Source of the DNA: an uncultured Eubacteriales bacterium
GTDB lineage: Bacteria; Bacillota; Clostridia; Oscillospirales; Oscillospiraceae
Assembly: GCA_902492005.1 (NCBI GenBank)
Contig: CABUJV010000009.1
Coordinates: 1 to 57,022 of the forward strand
DNA: 57,022 nucleotides
Direction: 5' to 3'
Every line of letters begins with the position of its first letter. Within the stretch, counting starts at the first letter, position 1. The translations under genes were made by a program, and so were the position numbers. This document shows, in pieces, positions 48,314 to 56,572 of this stretch. Below the pieces are notes generated by a model that was given only the letters and a program-made list of their open reading frames with translations, ran no database searches and was not told the DNA's origin.

Positions 48314-48988
48314 ATGCGGGGAGACCCGATCCAAACGCGCATCCTGAGCGTACACATCATCCCCAACGCCGACCGGATGCTCCTGGCGCAGCTTCCCATC
48401 CCGGAGGGGCACCGGAGCCTGGGGCTTATCACCACCGACTGCGACGACGTGTCCTACGCGGCTCTGGACGAGGCCACCAAAAAGGCCGGCGTGGAGGTGG
48501 TCTACGCCCGCAGCATGTACGCGGGGGCCGGAAACGCCAGCACGGCCTTGGCCGGGGAGTTCATCGGCGTCCTGTCCGGCGCCAACCCCGAGGAGGTCCG
48601 CAGCGGTCTGGAGGCGGCGGTGAGCTACATCGAACACGACGCCTCTTTCATCCAGGCCAACGACGACGGCTCCATCGTCTACTTCGCCCAGTGCATCTCC
48701 CGGACCGGCAGCTATCTGTCCAAGGCGGCCGGCGTACCGGAGGGCACGGCCATGGCGTATCTCATCGCCCCGCCGCTGGAGGCCATGGTCGGTCTGGACG
48801 CCGCGGTCAAGGCATCGGAGGTGACGCTCAGCCTTTTCTATGGTCCGCCGTCGGAGACCAACTTCGCGGGCGGACTCCTGACCGGCGATCAGGCAGCCTG
48901 CAAGGCCGCTTGTGAGGCGTTCGCAGATACGGTCTGCGCCGTTGCGGACGCGCCCATAGTACTGAATGAAACACAACAAAGGAGGTGA
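48314..48988 (+). CDS. eutL: Microcompartment shell protein EutL
   Basis: This 224-aa shell protein has two BMC domains in a circularly permuted arrangement and forms a trimer with a gated central pore. The C-terminal half carries SRTGSYLSKAAGVPEGTAMAYLIAPPLEAMVGLDAA, and the N-terminal half RILSVHIIPNADRMLLAQLP; both are EutL-like. I choose ATG 48314 over GTG 48305 because the GGAGG overlaps the latter. It is the first shell gene after the lyase. Confidence 0.93.
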   Translation: MRGDPIQTRILSVHIIPNADRMLLAQLPIPEGHRSLGLITTDCDDVSYAALDEATKKAGVEVVYARSMYAGAGNASTALAGEFIGVLSGANPEEVRSGLEAAVSYIEHDASFIQANDDGSIVYFAQCISRTGSYLSKAAGVPEGTAMAYLIAPPLEAMVGLDAAVKASEVTLSLFYGPPSETNFAGGLLTGDQAACKAACEAFADTVCAVADAPIVLNETQQRR

Positions 48989-48993
48989 GACAC

Positions 48994-50505
48994 TTGGAGT
49001 TCGACCGCGATCTATCCTCCATCCAGGAGGTCCGGAACCTGGTCTCCAAGGCCAGGGAAGCACAGGAAGCATACAGCACCTATGATCAGGCGCAGGTTGA
49101 CGCCATCGTACGGCAGATTGCCCAGGCCTGCGCCGCGAACGCCGAGCGTCTGGCAAAACTGGCGGTGGAGGAGACCGGCTTCGGTGTCTGGCAGGACAAG
49201 GTCCTGAAAAATCTGCTGGGCAGTACGATGACCTACGAAAGCATCCGGGATATGAAGACCGTGGGCATCCTGCGGGAGGACACGGCCCGGGGGCTGATGG
49301 ACGTGGCGGTGCCCATGGGCGTGGTGGCGGCCCTGATCCCGTCCACCAATCCCACGTCCACGGTGATGTACAAGTCGCTGATCTCTCTCAAGGCTGGAAA
49401 CGCCATCGTCATCAGCCCCCACCCCAACGCCAAAAACTGCATTCTGGAGACCTTCCGGGTGATCCAGCAGGCTGCAAAGGCGGCAGGGGCCCCAGACGGC
49501 ATCGTCCAGTGCATCACGACCCCCACCATGGAGGGCACGGACGCTCTGCTGAAACACCGGGACGTGGGCATCATTCTGGCCACCGGCGGCGAGGCCATGG
49601 TCCGGGCGGCCTACAGCTCCGGCAATCCCGCGCTGGGCGTGGGGCCCGGAAACGGTCCCGCCTACATCGAAAAATCCGCCGATATCCCGCTGGCGGTCAA
49701 GCGCATCTTCGACAGCAAAACCTTTGACAACGGAACCATCTGCGCCTCGGAGCAAAGCGTCGTGACGGAGGCCTGCGTCAAGGACCGGGTGATGGAGGAG
49801 CTGAAAAAGCAGGGCGGCTACTTTCTCACCCCCGAGGAGAGTGAAAAGGTGGGCCGGTTCCTCATGCGGGCCAACGGCACCATGAATCCCCAGATCGTGG
49901 GCCGCTCCGCACAGGCCATCGCGGACATGGCAGGCATCTCCATCCCCAAGGGAACACGGGTGCTGCTCTCCCCCCAGACCACCGTGGGCCGCGGCAACCC
50001 CTATTCCAGAGAGAAGCTGTGCCCGATCCTGGCCTTCTATGTGGAGAAAAACTGGGAGAACGCCTGCCGGCGCTGCATGGAGATTCTCCACAATGAGGGG
50101 GCGGGCCACACCATGACCATCCACAGCGAGGACAAAAGCGTCATCCGGGAATTTGCCCTAAAAAAGCCGGTCTCCCGGCTGCTGGTCAATACGCCGGGGG
50201 CCCTGGGCGGCGTTGGCGGGACCACAGGGCTGATGCCGGCGCTGACGCTGGGCTGCGGGGCGGTGGGCGGAAGCGCCACCTCCGACAACGTCAGCCCCCT
50301 GAACCTCATCAACATCCGGCGGGTGGCCCGGGGCCTTCGGGAGCTGAGCGACCTGCGGGGCGCGCAGCCCGCCGCGGACCCCCCCTGCGCCTGCCCCTCC
50401 CCCGCCCCGGCGGACTGCGCCTGCTCCGAAAGGGGGATGGCCAGCCTGAGCCGCGAGGACATCGAGGCCATCACGCGGGCCGTTATGGCGCGGCTGGGCA
50501 AGTAA
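48994..50505 (+). CDS. eutE: Acylating acetaldehyde dehydrogenase EutE
   Basis: This 503-aa enzyme oxidises acetaldehyde with CoA and NAD to acetyl-CoA inside the compartment. The catalytic Cys lies in FDNGTICASEQSVV, the cofactor site has GNAIVISPHPNAK and LATGGEAMVRAAYSSGNPALGVGPGN, and the end of the core is GGTTGLMPALTLGCGAVGGSATSDN. The C terminus has a Cys/Pro-rich linker (PPCACPSPAPADCACS) and an amphipathic helix (SLSREDIEAITRAVMARLGK), a good encapsulation peptide. The start is TTG 48994, with AAAGGAGG 8 nt upstream; GTG 48985 overlaps the ribosome binding site. Confidence 0.93.
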   Translation: MEFDRDLSSIQEVRNLVSKAREAQEAYSTYDQAQVDAIVRQIAQACAANAERLAKLAVEETGFGVWQDKVLKNLLGSTMTYESIRDMKTVGILREDTARGLMDVAVPMGVVAALIPSTNPTSTVMYKSLISLKAGNAIVISPHPNAKNCILETFRVIQQAAKAAGAPDGIVQCITTPTMEGTDALLKHRDVGIILATGGEAMVRAAYSSGNPALGVGPGNGPAYIEKSADIPLAVKRIFDSKTFDNGTICASEQSVVTEACVKDRVMEELKKQGGYFLTPEESEKVGRFLMRANGTMNPQIVGRSAQAIADMAGISIPKGTRVLLSPQTTVGRGNPYSREKLCPILAFYVEKNWENACRRCMEILHNEGAGHTMTIHSEDKSVIREFALKKPVSRLLVNTPGALGGVGGTTGLMPALTLGCGAVGGSATSDNVSPLNLINIRRVARGLRELSDLRGAQPAADPPCACPSPAPADCACSERGMASLSREDIEAITRAVMARLGK

Positions 50506-50571
50506 TCCGGTCCACCTAAAATCCACTGTGATCCAACCATTTTATTTTAATCTATTTTGGAGGTAATGAAC

Positions 50572-50865
50572 ATGACGACTCTGCAGGCATTGGGTATGGT
50601 AGAAACCAAGGGGCTGGTGGGCTCCATCGAAGCAGCCGATGCGATGGTCAAGGCGGCCAACGTGGATCTGATCGGCAAGGTACATGTGGGCGGCGGTCTG
50701 GTGACCGTGATGGTCCGCGGCGACGTGGGCGCCGTCAAGGCCGCCACCGACGCCGGAGCGGCGGCCGCCACCCGCGTGGGGGAGCTGATCTCCGTACATG
50801 TGATTCCCCGCCCCCACAGTGAGGTGGAGATGATTCTGCCCACGCTGGAAACCAGTGACCGCTGA
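50572..50865 (+). CDS. eutM: Microcompartment hexameric shell protein EutM
   Basis: This 97-aa single-domain BMC protein builds most of the shell facets. It begins TTLQALGMVETKGLVGSIEAADAMVKAANVDL and has GGGLVTVMVRGDVGAVKAA and SVHVIPRPHSEVE at the end. I start at ATG 50572, 8 nt after GGAGG; the ATG two codons earlier is too close to the site. A gap of about 65 nt follows eutE. Confidence 0.95.
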   Translation: MTTLQALGMVETKGLVGSIEAADAMVKAANVDLIGKVHVGGGLVTVMVRGDVGAVKAATDAGAAAATRVGELISVHVIPRPHSEVEMILPTLETSDR

Positions 50866-50903
50866 ACTCCGCATCAATCCCGCAAACATAAAGGGGTGGC
50901 AAA

Positions 50904-51671
50904 ATGAAGGATACCAAGCTATTGACGGACATTGAACTGCGCGCCCACTGGTTTCGGACCCGGCAGAGCCGCTACACCGTGGCGGAGGGCACCTATGTGA
51001 CCCAGTCCGCCCGGGATTTCTTAAAGGAGCACGGCATCGAACTCCATTTTGCCGCCCCCAAGGCCGCCTTCTCCCCCATGACGGTGACGCCCGTACCCGT
51101 GGAGGGAGGGAAGGCCCGCTATGTGGACTTTGCCACGGGCAGGCCCCTGCCGGAAAAGGCGGAGCACATGACCCATCTGCGCGGGAACCTGCTGGTGCCA
51201 AAGACGCACCCCCGCATCGCCTTCCGCGGAAAGCTGGACTCCCTGATGGCCCAGATGATGGGAGTCCAGCTCGTGGCGGCGGAAGCGGAGCGGGAGCCGG
51301 TCGTCCAGGCGCTGGAGGAGCTTTTGTCCTTCGTCCGGAGCATTCTGGGGGCAGAGGTGAAGGGCGAGCCGCTGGAGGAGATCCGCCTGCTGGGTATGGA
51401 CAGCCAGCAGCTGCGGGAGGTCTCCCACCATGTAAAAGAGCACATCGGGATTCCCCATCCGGTCCCCAGCTACCGGATGGGCCGGCTCTGCGTGGCCCTC
51501 AACCGCCTGCGGACCCAGGTCCGGGAGGTAGAGCTGAGCGCCGCCCGGGCCTTTGACCCCGATGGGCCGGAGGAACGCGCTGATCTCATCGAGGGGCTGA
51601 ACCGGCTGTCCAGTTGTGTATATATCCTGTTCTGCCGGGCGGTAGCGGGGTATTATGACGAGGTGAAATAA
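50904..51671 (+). CDS. eutT: Cobalamin adenosyltransferase EutT
   Basis: This 255-aa enzyme makes adenosylcobalamin for EutBC from ATP and cob(I)alamin. The N-terminal half carries RYTVAEGTYVTQSARDFLKEHGIEL and AEHMTHLRGNLLVPKTHPRIAFRGKLDSL, and the C-terminal half the ATR-like helical bundle (ALNRLRTQVREVELSAARAF). It lacks the HX11CCX2C metal motif of the enterobacterial form, as in the metal-independent EutT of Listeria and other Firmicutes. AAAGGGG precedes ATG 50904. Confidence 0.92.
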   Translation: MKDTKLLTDIELRAHWFRTRQSRYTVAEGTYVTQSARDFLKEHGIELHFAAPKAAFSPMTVTPVPVEGGKARYVDFATGRPLPEKAEHMTHLRGNLLVPKTHPRIAFRGKLDSLMAQMMGVQLVAAEAEREPVVQALEELLSFVRSILGAEVKGEPLEEIRLLGMDSQQLREVSHHVKEHIGIPHPVPSYRMGRLCVALNRLRTQVREVELSAARAFDPDGPEERADLIEGLNRLSSCVYILFCRAVAGYYDEVK

Positions 51672-51673
51672 CC

Positions 51674-52330
51674 ATGCACTACTACAGTGAAAGCGAAATA
51701 CGGGACATCATCGAATCCGTCGTCACCCAGGCCGGCGGGGCCCGTACCGGCCGCCGGACCCCGGAGCGGCCCATCCCGGTGGAGGTCTCCGCCCGCCATG
51801 TGCATCTGACCCAGGAGGCGGTGGAGCGGCTGTTCGGCCCCGGTTATCGCCTGACCCAAAAACGGGAGCTGAGCCAGCACGGAGAGTTCCTCTCCGGCGA
51901 GCGGGTGAAAATCGTCACCGCCAAGGGCGAATTTTCCCATGTGGCTGTCCTGGGCCCGGTCCGGTCCGCCGTACAGGTCGAGCTGTCCATGACCGACTGC
52001 AAGCTGCTGGGGGTCCGTGCGCCGGTCAACCTGTCCGGGAATCTGGAAGGAGCCGCCGACGTGCTTCTGATCGGACCTTGCGGCATCTATCAGGCGGACC
52101 GTTCCGCCATCGTTGCAAAAGCCCACATCCACATGACGGCGCAGGACGCCGCCAGCCACGGCGTACGGGACGGCCAGGCCGTCCGGGTCCAGGTCCGGAG
52201 CCCCCGCCCCGTCACGCTGGACGACGTGATCATCCGGGTTCGGGACACCTTCGACCTGGCGATGCACATCGACTTTGACGAGGCCAACGCCACCGCGGTA
52301 TCCGGCGATACCACGTGCGTCATCTGCTGA
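51674..52330 (+). CDS. pduL: Phosphate acetyltransferase/propanoyltransferase PduL
   Basis: This 218-aa enzyme turns acetyl-CoA plus phosphate into acetyl phosphate and recycles CoA inside the shell. It has the two PduL domains with zinc-binding His residues in SARHVHLTQEAVE and QDAASHGVRDGQ. The first 20 residues (HYYSESEIRDIIESVVTQAG) form an amphipathic helix plus linker, a likely encapsulation peptide. The family differs from the usual Pta and replaces EutD here. The start is coupled to the eutT end (GAGGTG in the eutT tail). Confidence 0.93.
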   Translation: MHYYSESEIRDIIESVVTQAGGARTGRRTPERPIPVEVSARHVHLTQEAVERLFGPGYRLTQKRELSQHGEFLSGERVKIVTAKGEFSHVAVLGPVRSAVQVELSMTDCKLLGVRAPVNLSGNLEGAADVLLIGPCGIYQADRSAIVAKAHIHMTAQDAASHGVRDGQAVRVQVRSPRPVTLDDVIIRVRDTFDLAMHIDFDEANATAVSGDTTCVIC

Positions 52331-52341
52331 GAGGGATGGAT

Positions 52342-53007
52342 ATGGACCAATCCATGGAAGCGATCATACAGGCCGTGACCACCCAGGTCCTGGCCGCACT
52401 GGAACAGGAAAACAAGCTCCCGGACCGCCGAAGCGAGGGAAAAACCCGCTGTCTGGTCCTGGGAGATTCCGATCATATACCGCAGGCTCTGAGGCGGGAC
52501 GCGGTCCTGCTGGGCCTGGAGGACTACCAGACACACCAGACGATCACAAACTATGCCCGCGTTCTGATCACACGGCTCGACTTTGCCGATCTGGCCGATA
52601 TCGCCCTGGGCCGGGGCGGAACTCCGGCGGCCCGCGCCGTCTGCTGCGCGCTTTTGCAGGGGACGGAGGTGCTGCTGCTGGAGTGCGCCCTGCCCCACCG
52701 CGCCTTTGCCGGCCGGGGCAGCACCGCCCTCTATCAGCTCCTGGAGCGCTACGTCAACACGCTGCTGGTCTTCGGCGTCAAGCTGCTTGGCAGCGGCGAT
52801 GCGATGCCGGCCCTCCGGGGCGGCCTCCTGGAGCCCAAGGCCCCCGTCGTGCGGCGGGAAGTCCGGGATGTGCGCCTCATCACCGAGGCGCTGGCCCAGG
52901 CCCTGGCGAAGGACGCCCAGGAGCTGGACATCCCGGCCAGGACGCTGATCACCCCGGCCGCGATGGATATTTTCCAGGCATCCCACACCACATTGATACG
53001 GAGGTGA
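52342..53007 (+). CDS. Uncharacterised ethanolamine-locus protein with an encapsulation-peptide-like N terminus
   Basis: This 221-aa protein of unknown function is found, as far as I recall, in Firmicute ethanolamine and other BMC loci (TIGR02536-type). It starts MDQSMEAIIQAVTTQVLAALEQ, a short amphipathic helix followed by a hydrophilic linker (ENKLPDRRSEGK), much like the N termini of EutC and PduL here. The rest reads as an alpha/beta domain: RCLVLGDSDHIP, TNYARVLITRLDFADLADIALG and LLLECALPHRAF. A family Cys is at VCCALLQGTEVLLLE. ATG 52342 is favoured over 52336 by the GAGAGGG spacing. A lumen role is the inference. Confidence 0.7.
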   Translation: MDQSMEAIIQAVTTQVLAALEQENKLPDRRSEGKTRCLVLGDSDHIPQALRRDAVLLGLEDYQTHQTITNYARVLITRLDFADLADIALGRGGTPAARAVCCALLQGTEVLLLECALPHRAFAGRGSTALYQLLERYVNTLLVFGVKLLGSGDAMPALRGGLLEPKAPVVRREVRDVRLITEALAQALAKDAQELDIPARTLITPAAMDIFQASHTTLIRR

Positions 53008-53016
53008 CGGCATCCC

Positions 53017-53292
53017 ATGACGATTTGCAAGGTGATCGGCCACGTATGGGCCACCAAAAAGGAAGACAGTCTGAACGGGCTGAAGCTGATGATTGTTCAG
53101 GACGACTCCCCCGGTCGCCGGAGCAAGGCCACCTATGTGGCGGCGGACACGGTGGGGGCCGGCATCGGCGAGCAGGTTCTGGTCGTGTCGGGCAGCACCG
53201 CCCGGAAGGCCTTTGGCCGGGACGACGTGCCCGCCGACATGGCCATCGTCGGCATCATCGACACGCTGGAAGTCCGCCGGGAACAAACTTAA
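53017..53292 (+). CDS. eutN: Microcompartment vertex protein EutN
   Basis: This 91-aa pentameric BMC vertex protein of the EutN/CcmL family caps the shell corners. It starts MTICKVIGHVWATKKEDSLNGLKLMIV and has TVGAGIGEQVLVVSGSTARKAF and VIGIIDTLE(V) close to the end. GGAGGTGA precedes ATG 53017. It is 9 nt after the uncharacterised gene. Confidence 0.95.
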   Translation: MTICKVIGHVWATKKEDSLNGLKLMIVQDDSPGRRSKATYVAADTVGAGIGEQVLVVSGSTARKAFGRDDVPADMAIVGIIDTLEVRREQT

Positions 53293-53318
53293 AACCGTTA
53301 CGGGGAGAGGTCTGAGCC

Positions 53319-54662
53319 ATGAATATCACAGAAAAGATTGCCGCCGCCGGCGTGGTGGGCTGCGGCGGCGCTGGGTTCCCCACCCACGCCAAGCTGCGGG
53401 GGACCATCGAACACCTGATTGTAAACGGCGCGGAGTGCGAGCCGCTCCTGCGGACCGACCGTTATATCATGGTACATAAGGCGCAGGAGCTCATCTCGGC
53501 GCTTCTGGAGCTGAAGGAGCAGCTCTCCATCCCCCGCTGCACCATCGCACTGAAGGGGAGCTACCACGAGGAGCTCGCCGCCCTGCGCCAGGCCATCCAG
53601 CGCGCCGGTGCGGAGATCCAGCTGCATGAGCTGGCGGGGTTTTACCCGGCGGGAGACGAGCAGACCATCACCTACGAGGTGACCGGCCGGGTCGTCCCCC
53701 CGGCGGGCATCCCCATGGCCGTGGGCGTGGTGGTGGACAATGTGGCCACCATCCTAGCCGTCCACGACGCGCTGGAGGGCCGCCCGCTGACCCACAAGTA
53801 TCTGACAGTGACCGGTGAGGTCCGGCACCCCGTCGTGCTCCATGTCCCGATTGGGACCGCCTTTACCCAGTGCCTGGAGCTGGCCGGCGGACCCAGCCGC
53901 AGCCGGTATGTCGTCGTCGCCGGCGGGCCCATGATGGGCAGGCCGCTGTCCATGGAAGCGGCGGCCCGGGAGGTGGTGACCAAAACCACCTCCGGCATCT
54001 TGGTCCTGCCCGAGGACGGATATCACGCCGGACAGAGCGGCATCAGCCCCCGCCATATGCTCAACCGGGCGCGCTCCGCCTGCATCCAGTGCAGCGCCTG
54101 CACGCAGCTCTGCCCCCGGCGCCTGCTGGGGCACCCCCTGCAGCCCCACAAGATCATGCGGAAAATGGCGCTGTGCCAGGATGTGGACGCTCTGCTGGAC
54201 GACCCGGTCATCCAGAGCGCGCAGCTCTGCTGCGAGTGCGGCGTCTGCGAGGTCTACGCCTGCCCCATGGGGCTGCAGCCCCGTCGGATCAACAGCCTGC
54301 TGAAGCAGAGGCTGGGGGCGGCCGGGTTCCGCTACGCCTCCACGCCCGAGGTGGTCTGTACACCGGACGGTGACCGGGCTCTGCGTAAGGTGCCCAGCAG
54401 ACGTCTGGCCGCCCGCGTGGGGGTCCTGCCGTATGATTCTTATGATGTGAAAGAACTGGTGGAGGACGAGCCGGAGCAGGTCTCCCTTCCGCTGAAGATG
54501 CACATCGGCGCGCCGGCGGTCCCAATCGTGGCCCCCGGCGATTCGGTCACCTGCGGACAGCAGATCGCAGTCTGCCCCGACAGCGCGCTGGGCAGCCACA
54601 TCCACGCCAGCATTTCCGGACAGATTGTCTCCGTGGGGGACGTCATCGTCATTCACAAGTAA
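53319..54662 (+). CDS. PduS-like cobalamin reductase/RnfC-type iron-sulfur flavoprotein
   Basis: This 447-aa protein resembles PduS and RnfC. It begins with a glycine-rich flavin/NADH-binding part (AAGVVGCGGAGFPTHAKLRG, VNGAECEPLLRTD), then a SLBB-like region. Two 4Fe-4S sites follow (CIQCSACTQLCPRRL and CCECGVCEVYACPMG), and a C-terminal lipoyl-like hybrid motif with GDSVTCGQQIA. PduS reduces cob(III)alamin for the adenosyltransferase, and its pairing with the PduT-like shell protein next door fits that use. It may feed electrons to EutT here. GGGGAGAGG precedes ATG 53319. Confidence 0.9.
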   Translation: MNITEKIAAAGVVGCGGAGFPTHAKLRGTIEHLIVNGAECEPLLRTDRYIMVHKAQELISALLELKEQLSIPRCTIALKGSYHEELAALRQAIQRAGAEIQLHELAGFYPAGDEQTITYEVTGRVVPPAGIPMAVGVVVDNVATILAVHDALEGRPLTHKYLTVTGEVRHPVVLHVPIGTAFTQCLELAGGPSRSRYVVVAGGPMMGRPLSMEAAAREVVTKTTSGILVLPEDGYHAGQSGISPRHMLNRARSACIQCSACTQLCPRRLLGHPLQPHKIMRKMALCQDVDALLDDPVIQSAQLCCECGVCEVYACPMGLQPRRINSLLKQRLGAAGFRYASTPEVVCTPDGDRALRKVPSRRLAARVGVLPYDSYDVKELVEDEPEQVSLPLKMHIGAPAVPIVAPGDSVTCGQQIAVCPDSALGSHIHASISGQIVSVGDVIVIHK

Positions 54663-54682
54663 CGCTGAACAGGGAGGATGCT

Positions 54683-55228
54683 ATGGATTCGATTGGATTT
54701 TTGGAGCTGAACAGCATTGCCAAGGGGATCGAGGCGGCCGACGCCGTCATCAAGGCGGCTGAGGTGAGTCTGGTTTTTGCTAAGGCCGGCTGTCCCGGGA
54801 AATACTATCTGCTGTTCTCCGGCGAGGTGGCCGCCGTCCAGGCCTCTCTGGACGCGGGCTGCGCCATCGGCGGGAGTCATGTGGTGGATCAGTGTGTGAT
54901 CCCCAGGGTCCACCCACAGGTCATCCGCGCCATTGGGATGAGCAATCTGCCCGAGGAGTCCGGCGCAGTGGGCGTGATGGAATTTTACAGCGTGACCGCC
55001 TCCATCTACGGCGCGGACGCGGCCGTCAAGGCTGCGGACGTGTCTCTTCTGGACGTGCGGCTGGGCACGGGCATCGGCGGGAAGTCCTTCGTGATCCTGG
55101 TGGGCGATGTGGCCGCCGTGACCGAGGCCGTCCGCTGCGGCATCCATACGCCCAACGCCGAAGGGATGCTGGTCTCATCGGTGGTCATACCGAACCCCAG
55201 CCCGGAGCTGTTCAACAGTCTGTTGTAA
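54683..55228 (+). CDS. PduT-like tandem BMC shell protein with a pore cysteine
   Basis: This 181-aa protein has two BMC domains (about residues 1-90 and 92-181) and forms a pseudohexameric trimer. The first domain reads GFLELNSIAKGIEAADAVIKAA and has Cys-37 in GCPGKYYLLFSG, the place where PduT holds a 4Fe-4S cluster at the pore. The second domain reads GVMEFYSVTASIYGADAAVKAADVSLLDVRLG. It lies directly after the PduS-like gene, as pduT does with pduS in propanediol loci. GGGAGG precedes ATG 54683. Confidence 0.92.
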   Translation: MDSIGFLELNSIAKGIEAADAVIKAAEVSLVFAKAGCPGKYYLLFSGEVAAVQASLDAGCAIGGSHVVDQCVIPRVHPQVIRAIGMSNLPEESGAVGVMEFYSVTASIYGADAAVKAADVSLLDVRLGTGIGGKSFVILVGDVAAVTEAVRCGIHTPNAEGMLVSSVVIPNPSPELFNSLL

Positions 55229-55243
55229 CAAGGGATGAGTGAA

Positions 55244-55606
55244 ATGCAGGAACACGCGCAGGCCGAAAAACAGCGCATCATACAGGAGTTTGTGCCTGGA
55301 AAGCAGGTCACGCTGGCACACCTGATCGCCAACCCGGAGCCCGAGCTCTACAAGAAGCTGGGGGTCATCGGGAACAGCTCGGGGGCGCTGGGCATTCTGA
55401 CCATCACCCCCAGCGAAGGCGCCATCATCGGGGCCGACGTGGCCACCAAGGCCGCCAACGTGGATGTGGTGTTCGTGGACCGGTTCAACGGCTCACTGGT
55501 GATCAACGGCGACGTGTCCAGCGTGGAATCGGCTCTGCGGGATGTGCTGGACGTGCTGTCCGATGTGCTGGGCTTTACCCTGGCCACCTCCATTACCCGC
55601 ACATGA
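55244..55606 (+). CDS. eutS: Microcompartment shell protein EutS
   Basis: This 120-aa circularly permuted BMC protein forms bent hexamers that may sit at shell edges. It starts MQEHAQAEKQRIIQEFVPGKQVTLAHLIANPEP and has GVIGNSSGALGILTITPSEGAIIGADVATKAANVDV. ATG 55244, nine bases inside the longest frame, has the better spacing from AAGGG. The start codon of eutP overlaps its stop. Confidence 0.92.
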   Translation: MQEHAQAEKQRIIQEFVPGKQVTLAHLIANPEPELYKKLGVIGNSSGALGILTITPSEGAIIGADVATKAANVDVVFVDRFNGSLVINGDVSSVESALRDVLDVLSDVLGFTLATSITRT

Positions 55607-56046
55607 AGCGGATCATTTTGGTCGGGCCTACCGCCTCAGGCAAGACCACGCTGTGCCAGCGACTCAACGGCCTGGAGCAGGTCTATAAAAAGACCCAGGC
55701 CATCGAGGTGGTCAACTGCACCATCGACACGCCGGGGGAATATCTGGAGCACCGCTCCTTCCTCCAGGGGTTGGTGGTCACGTCGGTGGAGGCCGACCTG
55801 GTGCTGTTCATTCAGGACGCCACCGCCCAGCGGTTCCTGTTTTCCCCCGGCCAGGCCGCCGCCTTCCCCATCCCCACGGCCGGGGTGGTGACCAAAGCCG
55901 ACATCGCCACCGAGGAGCAGTGCCGCCAGGCGGAGGAACTGCTGGAGCTGGCCGGCGCGGACCCCATCTTACGCGTGAGCTCGGTTCGAGGGGATGGAAT
56001 AGAGGAATTGCTCCGGTTCCTGGACCCGGACCGGGGCGAGCCGTGA
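55603..56046 (+). CDS. eutP: EutP-type small GTPase/kinase
   Basis: This 147-aa P-loop protein of the EutP/PduV family shows the Walker A GPTASGKTT, a switch DTPGEY, VVTKAD (G4) and SVRGDG (G5). EutP is linked to acetate or ATP-coupled steps or to microcompartment positioning; its exact job is open. It is the last intact gene of the operon, joined to eutS by an ATGA overlap and overlapping the following DMT remnant by GTGA. Confidence 0.9.
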   Translation: MKRIILVGPTASGKTTLCQRLNGLEQVYKKTQAIEVVNCTIDTPGEYLEHRSFLQGLVVTSVEADLVLFIQDATAQRFLFSPGQAAAFPIPTAGVVTKADIATEEQCRQAEELLELAGADPILRVSSVRGDGIEELLRFLDPDRGEP

Positions 56047-56272
56047 AGCGGTCCTGGCAGGGGCCGACAGCGGCGCTCATCAGCAACGTGATCTTCGGGC
56101 TCGGCTTTTGGTCGCCCGGGTCCGGATGAATTACGCCACACCGTTTCTAATGCTCTCCTGCCGCTTCGGCGCCGCCGTCCTGTCCGAGCCCTTTGGCTGG
56201 CGTCAGCTTTTGGGCCGCCTGCTGATCCTGTACGGGGTGTACCGGGCGACCCTGGCCGGAACTGGCGGTTAA
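56043..56272 (+). pseudogene. DMT/EamA transporter remnant
   Basis: From GTG 56043 the sequence codes for MKRSWQGPTAALISNVIFGLGF, a typical EamA start. One T then seems lost from a T-run and the frame moves to LVARVRMNYATPFLMLSCRFGAA. This is joined directly to the family's C-terminal part, SEPFGWRQLLGRLLILYGVY, ending at 56272. About two thirds of the protein is missing. It is a frameshift plus large internal deletion, directly after eutP. Confidence 0.75.
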
Positions 56273-56314
56273 CCCCGTGCGTCTGGGCAAACCCCGACTC
56301 GAATTGTAAAGCGA

Positions 56315-56348
56315 CCGGGACCTGTCAACACAGGTCCCGGCCTTTGTT
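56315..56348 (+). terminator. Terminator at the end of the eut operon
   Basis: The stem CCGGGACCTGT/ACAGGTCCCGG with loop CAAC is followed by CCTTTGTTTCC on the plus strand. Confidence 0.8.
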
Positions 56349-56551
56349 TCCCCCTTTTGGGGCAGCCTTTGCAGCAATTTTTCCTTGGTCATCAGGCCCT
56401 GATCATAGCTCTTGATCTTGTCGTTGAGCCGCTCCAGAGATGCCTGCATATCGGCCATGCGGGGCACCGGTGGGATCAGACCGATGCGCTCATAGTAGCG
56501 CAGGGTGCCGACGGACCGGTCGTGCTTCTTGCTCCCCCCGGCAATGGTCAT
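56330..56551 (-). pseudogene. MerR-family regulator with an internal deletion
   Basis: The minus strand reads MTIAGGSKKHD...GTLRYYERIGLIPPVPR, the first part of a MerR helix-turn-helix. It then passes straight to MADMQASLERLNDKIKSYDQGL, the family's C-terminal coiled coil. The roughly 65 residues between (second half of the HTH, wing and dimer start) are missing, though the reading frame is kept. GGAGG lies before ATG 56551. The frame runs on through the eut terminator to 56147, so its own stop has also been lost. It lies beside an aldo/keto reductase remnant, its usual partner. Confidence 0.75.
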
Positions 56552-56572
56552 ACTCTACCTCCGCCCTTTCGC

